Shown in pieces: positions 40,963-42,726 of a stretch of DNA of 42,726 nt (positions within the stretch are counted from its first letter, which is position 1; each line of letters begins with the position of its first letter). The stretch is from Flavobacterium sp. (GTDB lineage Bacteria; Bacteroidota; Bacteroidia; Flavobacteriales; Flavobacteriaceae), in NCBI RefSeq assembly GCF_028689845.1, contig NZ_JAQVCH010000023.1:1-42726 (forward strand), in the 5' to 3' direction. Made by a program: the position numbers and the translations under genes. The notes beneath the pieces were generated by a model. That model worked only from the letters and a program-made list of their open reading frames with translations. It was not told the origin of the DNA and ran no database searches.

Positions 40963-42726
40963 TTATATCTTTTTTAGCAATATTTTTTCTTGCGTAAACT
41001 GGTAAGAGACTTCTAAGAAATCGAGCATTTTTTTCCAATTGCTATTCGGTTCATAATAATTAGAGTAGTATTTGGTGGTTTTAATTATAATTTTATTTCC
41101 TTCTTCAACTGCTGTGCTAATGAATCCACCCGTTTCATTTTCTACTTTTTTATTGAATTTTTCTAGACCAGAAACAGAATAACCAGCTGGAATTTCTAAT
41201 TGTATTTCTTGTTCAATTTGTCTCGGAAAAGTCATATAAACATTATTAGTTCGCTCTTTTTCTTTTTTGGAGGTTTCAATTTGCGAAGTCAGAAACTTAC
41301 CTAATTCCACCATGATATTATTTCCTGCTTTTTTGATAAAGTGGTCTTTTATCAAAAAACTTTCGGTGTAGTGCATGGGTTCATTTTTTCCAAAACGACC
41401 TGTATTTTTAATTTCCATGGTATACGCTTCAATGTCAATTTCATATTCTTCTTTGGTTGCATTAGTAAAACCTTCTTTTTGATTTTCTTTTGATTTGGCA
41501 ATTATTGCATCAAATTCTTTAGTGTATTGAGCTCTTTTGTTTTTATTCTTCACTAAATCCATTAAAGAGGTTGTGCCATATTTTTTATAATCTTCATACA
41601 CATAATCGTAGAAATTTAATAAGTTAGATTGCTGACTTTCTTTATAATGACCATAAAAAGAATTCTCTCTTGAGACCTTAAAACTCGCTAAATCTTCCTG
41701 TAAAGTGAGTTGCGTAACTGTTCTGTTAATATTGTCATTTTTAGTGCTTCCTGGCAAAGTGATAGATTCGGCATCAATAATTTTTTTGCCTTTTGATACT
41801 TCTAATAAATACGCTTTTGAATTTTCTAAGTTGTAATTAAATTGATCGGCAGAAGTAAAAGGTGTAAAAAATTCAAGAAAAATAGGTTTTGGAGTATTCA
41901 CTCGCAAGAGGATAGACACATTTTTTTGAATTAATAAATCTTTAATATCACCATCAAATCTTGCAGTTCCAACAACGATGTCATATGAAATAGCACTCTT
42001 TTTCAAGAAACTCATGAAATAACGGATAAATTGTTCTTCAGAATTAAAGAAAATCGCATTAGGATAAAGTTCAAACGGATAAAAAATATTTGCTTCTCTA
42101 GCTACAAATGCTTCTACATATTGTGTAAAATATTGATGTCGTGTAAAATAATAGACTTCTCTAATTTTTTCTTCATCGTTTTTGAAGGTTTTTCCTTTGA
42201 GGAAACTATTGATTTGTGATATATTTCCTTCTGCTATAAATTTGGAGTCATAGTAATTAAAAATATCTTCTTTTGAAACGGTCGATTTAACGATTTTTTC
42301 TTTTTCAGATAAAAAAGCTTGTGCTCGTTCTTCAAATTTCCCCGAACGGGCAAAAAAGACTTGAAATTTATAACAAGGTAATTCGACCAACGGATAAAAC
42401 CAACGCGGGAAATCATTTTTTTCAATAGTTGAAGCTGTAAGTTCATAAACTCGCTCACCACTGCTTTTTGTAGGAATTTCTTTTAATGCTGGTGCTCCAT
42501 TATAGGTGTTAAAATTTACAAAAAAGTCATTTTCAGTTTGAAAAGTTAGTTTGTAATCCATAATTGGATAAACATCACCTAAAGTTGTTTCTACAGGATC
42601 AAAACCTACTTCTATAATCGATTTGAAAGGTTCTTCGGAGTGAAGGTAATAATCTACAATATCGCCTACTTCTAGATTCGGAATAGCAATCTTTTTCTCT
42701 TGATCAAGCTTTACCGCTTCTTTGCT
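40963..42726 (-). CDS. DUF3857/transglutaminase-like protein, 5' end outside window
   Basis: The minus-strand frame is open from the right edge to TAA at 40963 (587 residues visible). The first in-frame Met (42561) is not the start: upstream residues IAIPNLEVGDIVDYYLHSEEPF are a typical DUF3857 stretch, so the N-terminus lies beyond 42726. Next comes a transglutaminase-core-like region (about visible residues 180-260; EVYYFTRHQYF, EEQFIRYFMSFLKKSAISYDIVVGT). The usual catalytic Cys of the core is not evident: the helix that would carry it reads EQFIRYFMSFLKK. A beta-rich C-terminal part follows. It is probably an exported envelope protein without transglutaminase activity. Confidence 0.78.
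   Translation of the reverse strand, partial: SKEAVKLDQEKKIAIPNLEVGDIVDYYLHSEEPFKSIIEVGFDPVETTLGDVYPIMDYKLTFQTENDFFVNFNTYNGAPALKEIPTKSSGERVYELTASTIEKNDFPRWFYPLVELPCYKFQVFFARSGKFEERAQAFLSEKEKIVKSTVSKEDIFNYYDSKFIAEGNISQINSFLKGKTFKNDEEKIREVYYFTRHQYFTQYVEAFVAREANIFYPFELYPNAIFFNSEEQFIRYFMSFLKKSAISYDIVVGTARFDGDIKDLLIQKNVSILLRVNTPKPIFLEFFTPFTSADQFNYNLENSKAYLLEVSKGKKIIDAESITLPGSTKNDNINRTVTQLTLQEDLASFKVSRENSFYGHYKESQQSNLLNFYDYVYEDYKKYGTTSLMDLVKNKNKRAQYTKEFDAIIAKSKENQKEGFTNATKEEYEIDIEAYTMEIKNTGRFGKNEPMHYTESFLIKDHFIKKAGNNIMVELGKFLTSQIETSKKEKERTNNVYMTFPRQIEQEIQLEIPAGYSVSGLEKFNKKVENETGGFISTAVEEGNKIIIKTTKYYSNYYEPNSNWKKMLDFLEVSYQFTQEKILLKKI

Noticed and set aside
42561..42561. Met at 42561 as start of the DUF3857 protein
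   Set aside because: The frame continues to the window edge with a recognisable DUF3857 stretch, so the gene is cut by the edge.
1..42726. tRNA genes, CRISPR array, insertion sequence or prophage
   Set aside because: I looked for T-loop GTTCRA patterns, regular repeats, transposase motifs and terminal inverted repeats by eye and saw none; short or degenerate cases could be missed.

Overview
The window (about 42.7 kb, AT-rich, dense, mostly short intergenic gaps) looks like chromosomal DNA of a Flavobacterium-like member of the Bacteroidota. The evidence is a type IX secretion C-terminal signature, TonB receptors with N-terminal carboxypeptidase-regulatory domains, lipoproteins with acidic surface-export signals just after the lipobox Cys, DUF4252 and DUF4199 proteins, hardly any Shine-Dalgarno sequences, and promoters of the Bacteroidota form TTTG-N18-20-TAnnTTTG. 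I see no insertion sequence, prophage, CRISPR array, tRNA or rRNA. The genes read mainly as core or lineage-typical.

Layout. 1-173: start of a small coiled-coil protein that runs off the left edge. 361-5395 (+): M23 peptidase, TonB receptor, EF-hand-like lipoprotein. 11866-5392 (-): a long tight run of DUF4199 protein, family 2 glycosyltransferase, ORF6N protein, phosphosugar mutase, MsbA-like ABC exporter, an unlisted 55-residue membrane protein and a DUF2971 protein. 12097-12348 (+): ribosomal protein L31 type B behind a leader that can form a hairpin and pseudoknot. 15732-12423 (-): ECF sigma factor, putative anti-sigma protein, DUF4252, then after a strong internal hairpin a CarboxypepD_reg protein and a second DUF4252. 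15850-17286 (+): S41 peptidase lipoprotein.

17348-23684 is a vitamin B12 uptake locus. A cobalamin riboswitch on the minus strand precedes btuB and a surface lipoprotein that fits BtuG. The divergent plus strand carries btuF, btuC and btuD. Between them lies a 36-residue membrane protein with its own promoter. Together these would move B12 from a surface capture lipoprotein through a TonB channel to a periplasmic binder and an ABC importer.

23751-30062 (+): rmuC, a di-heme cytochrome lipoprotein paired with a secreted FG-GAP/ASPIC protein, and a GlmU-like nucleotidyltransferase. 30103-37576: peptide-type ABC binding lipoprotein (-), mtaB (+), methyltransferase and small GNAT (-), alpha/beta hydrolase, lytic transglycosylase and half-size TauE/SafE protein (+), TlpA-like protein and TPR-like membrane protein (-). 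37734-40849 (+): rpmH and carB, the latter without the usual allosteric C-terminal domain. 40963-42726 (-): DUF3857/transglutaminase-like protein cut by the right edge.

No stretch longer than 300 bases lacks a gene. The longest gap, upstream of btuB, holds the riboswitch, a small gene and three promoters. I find no clear wholly new system. The best leads are the L31 leader, the small protein in the B12 locus, the cytochrome/ASPIC pair and the two-module ECF operon.
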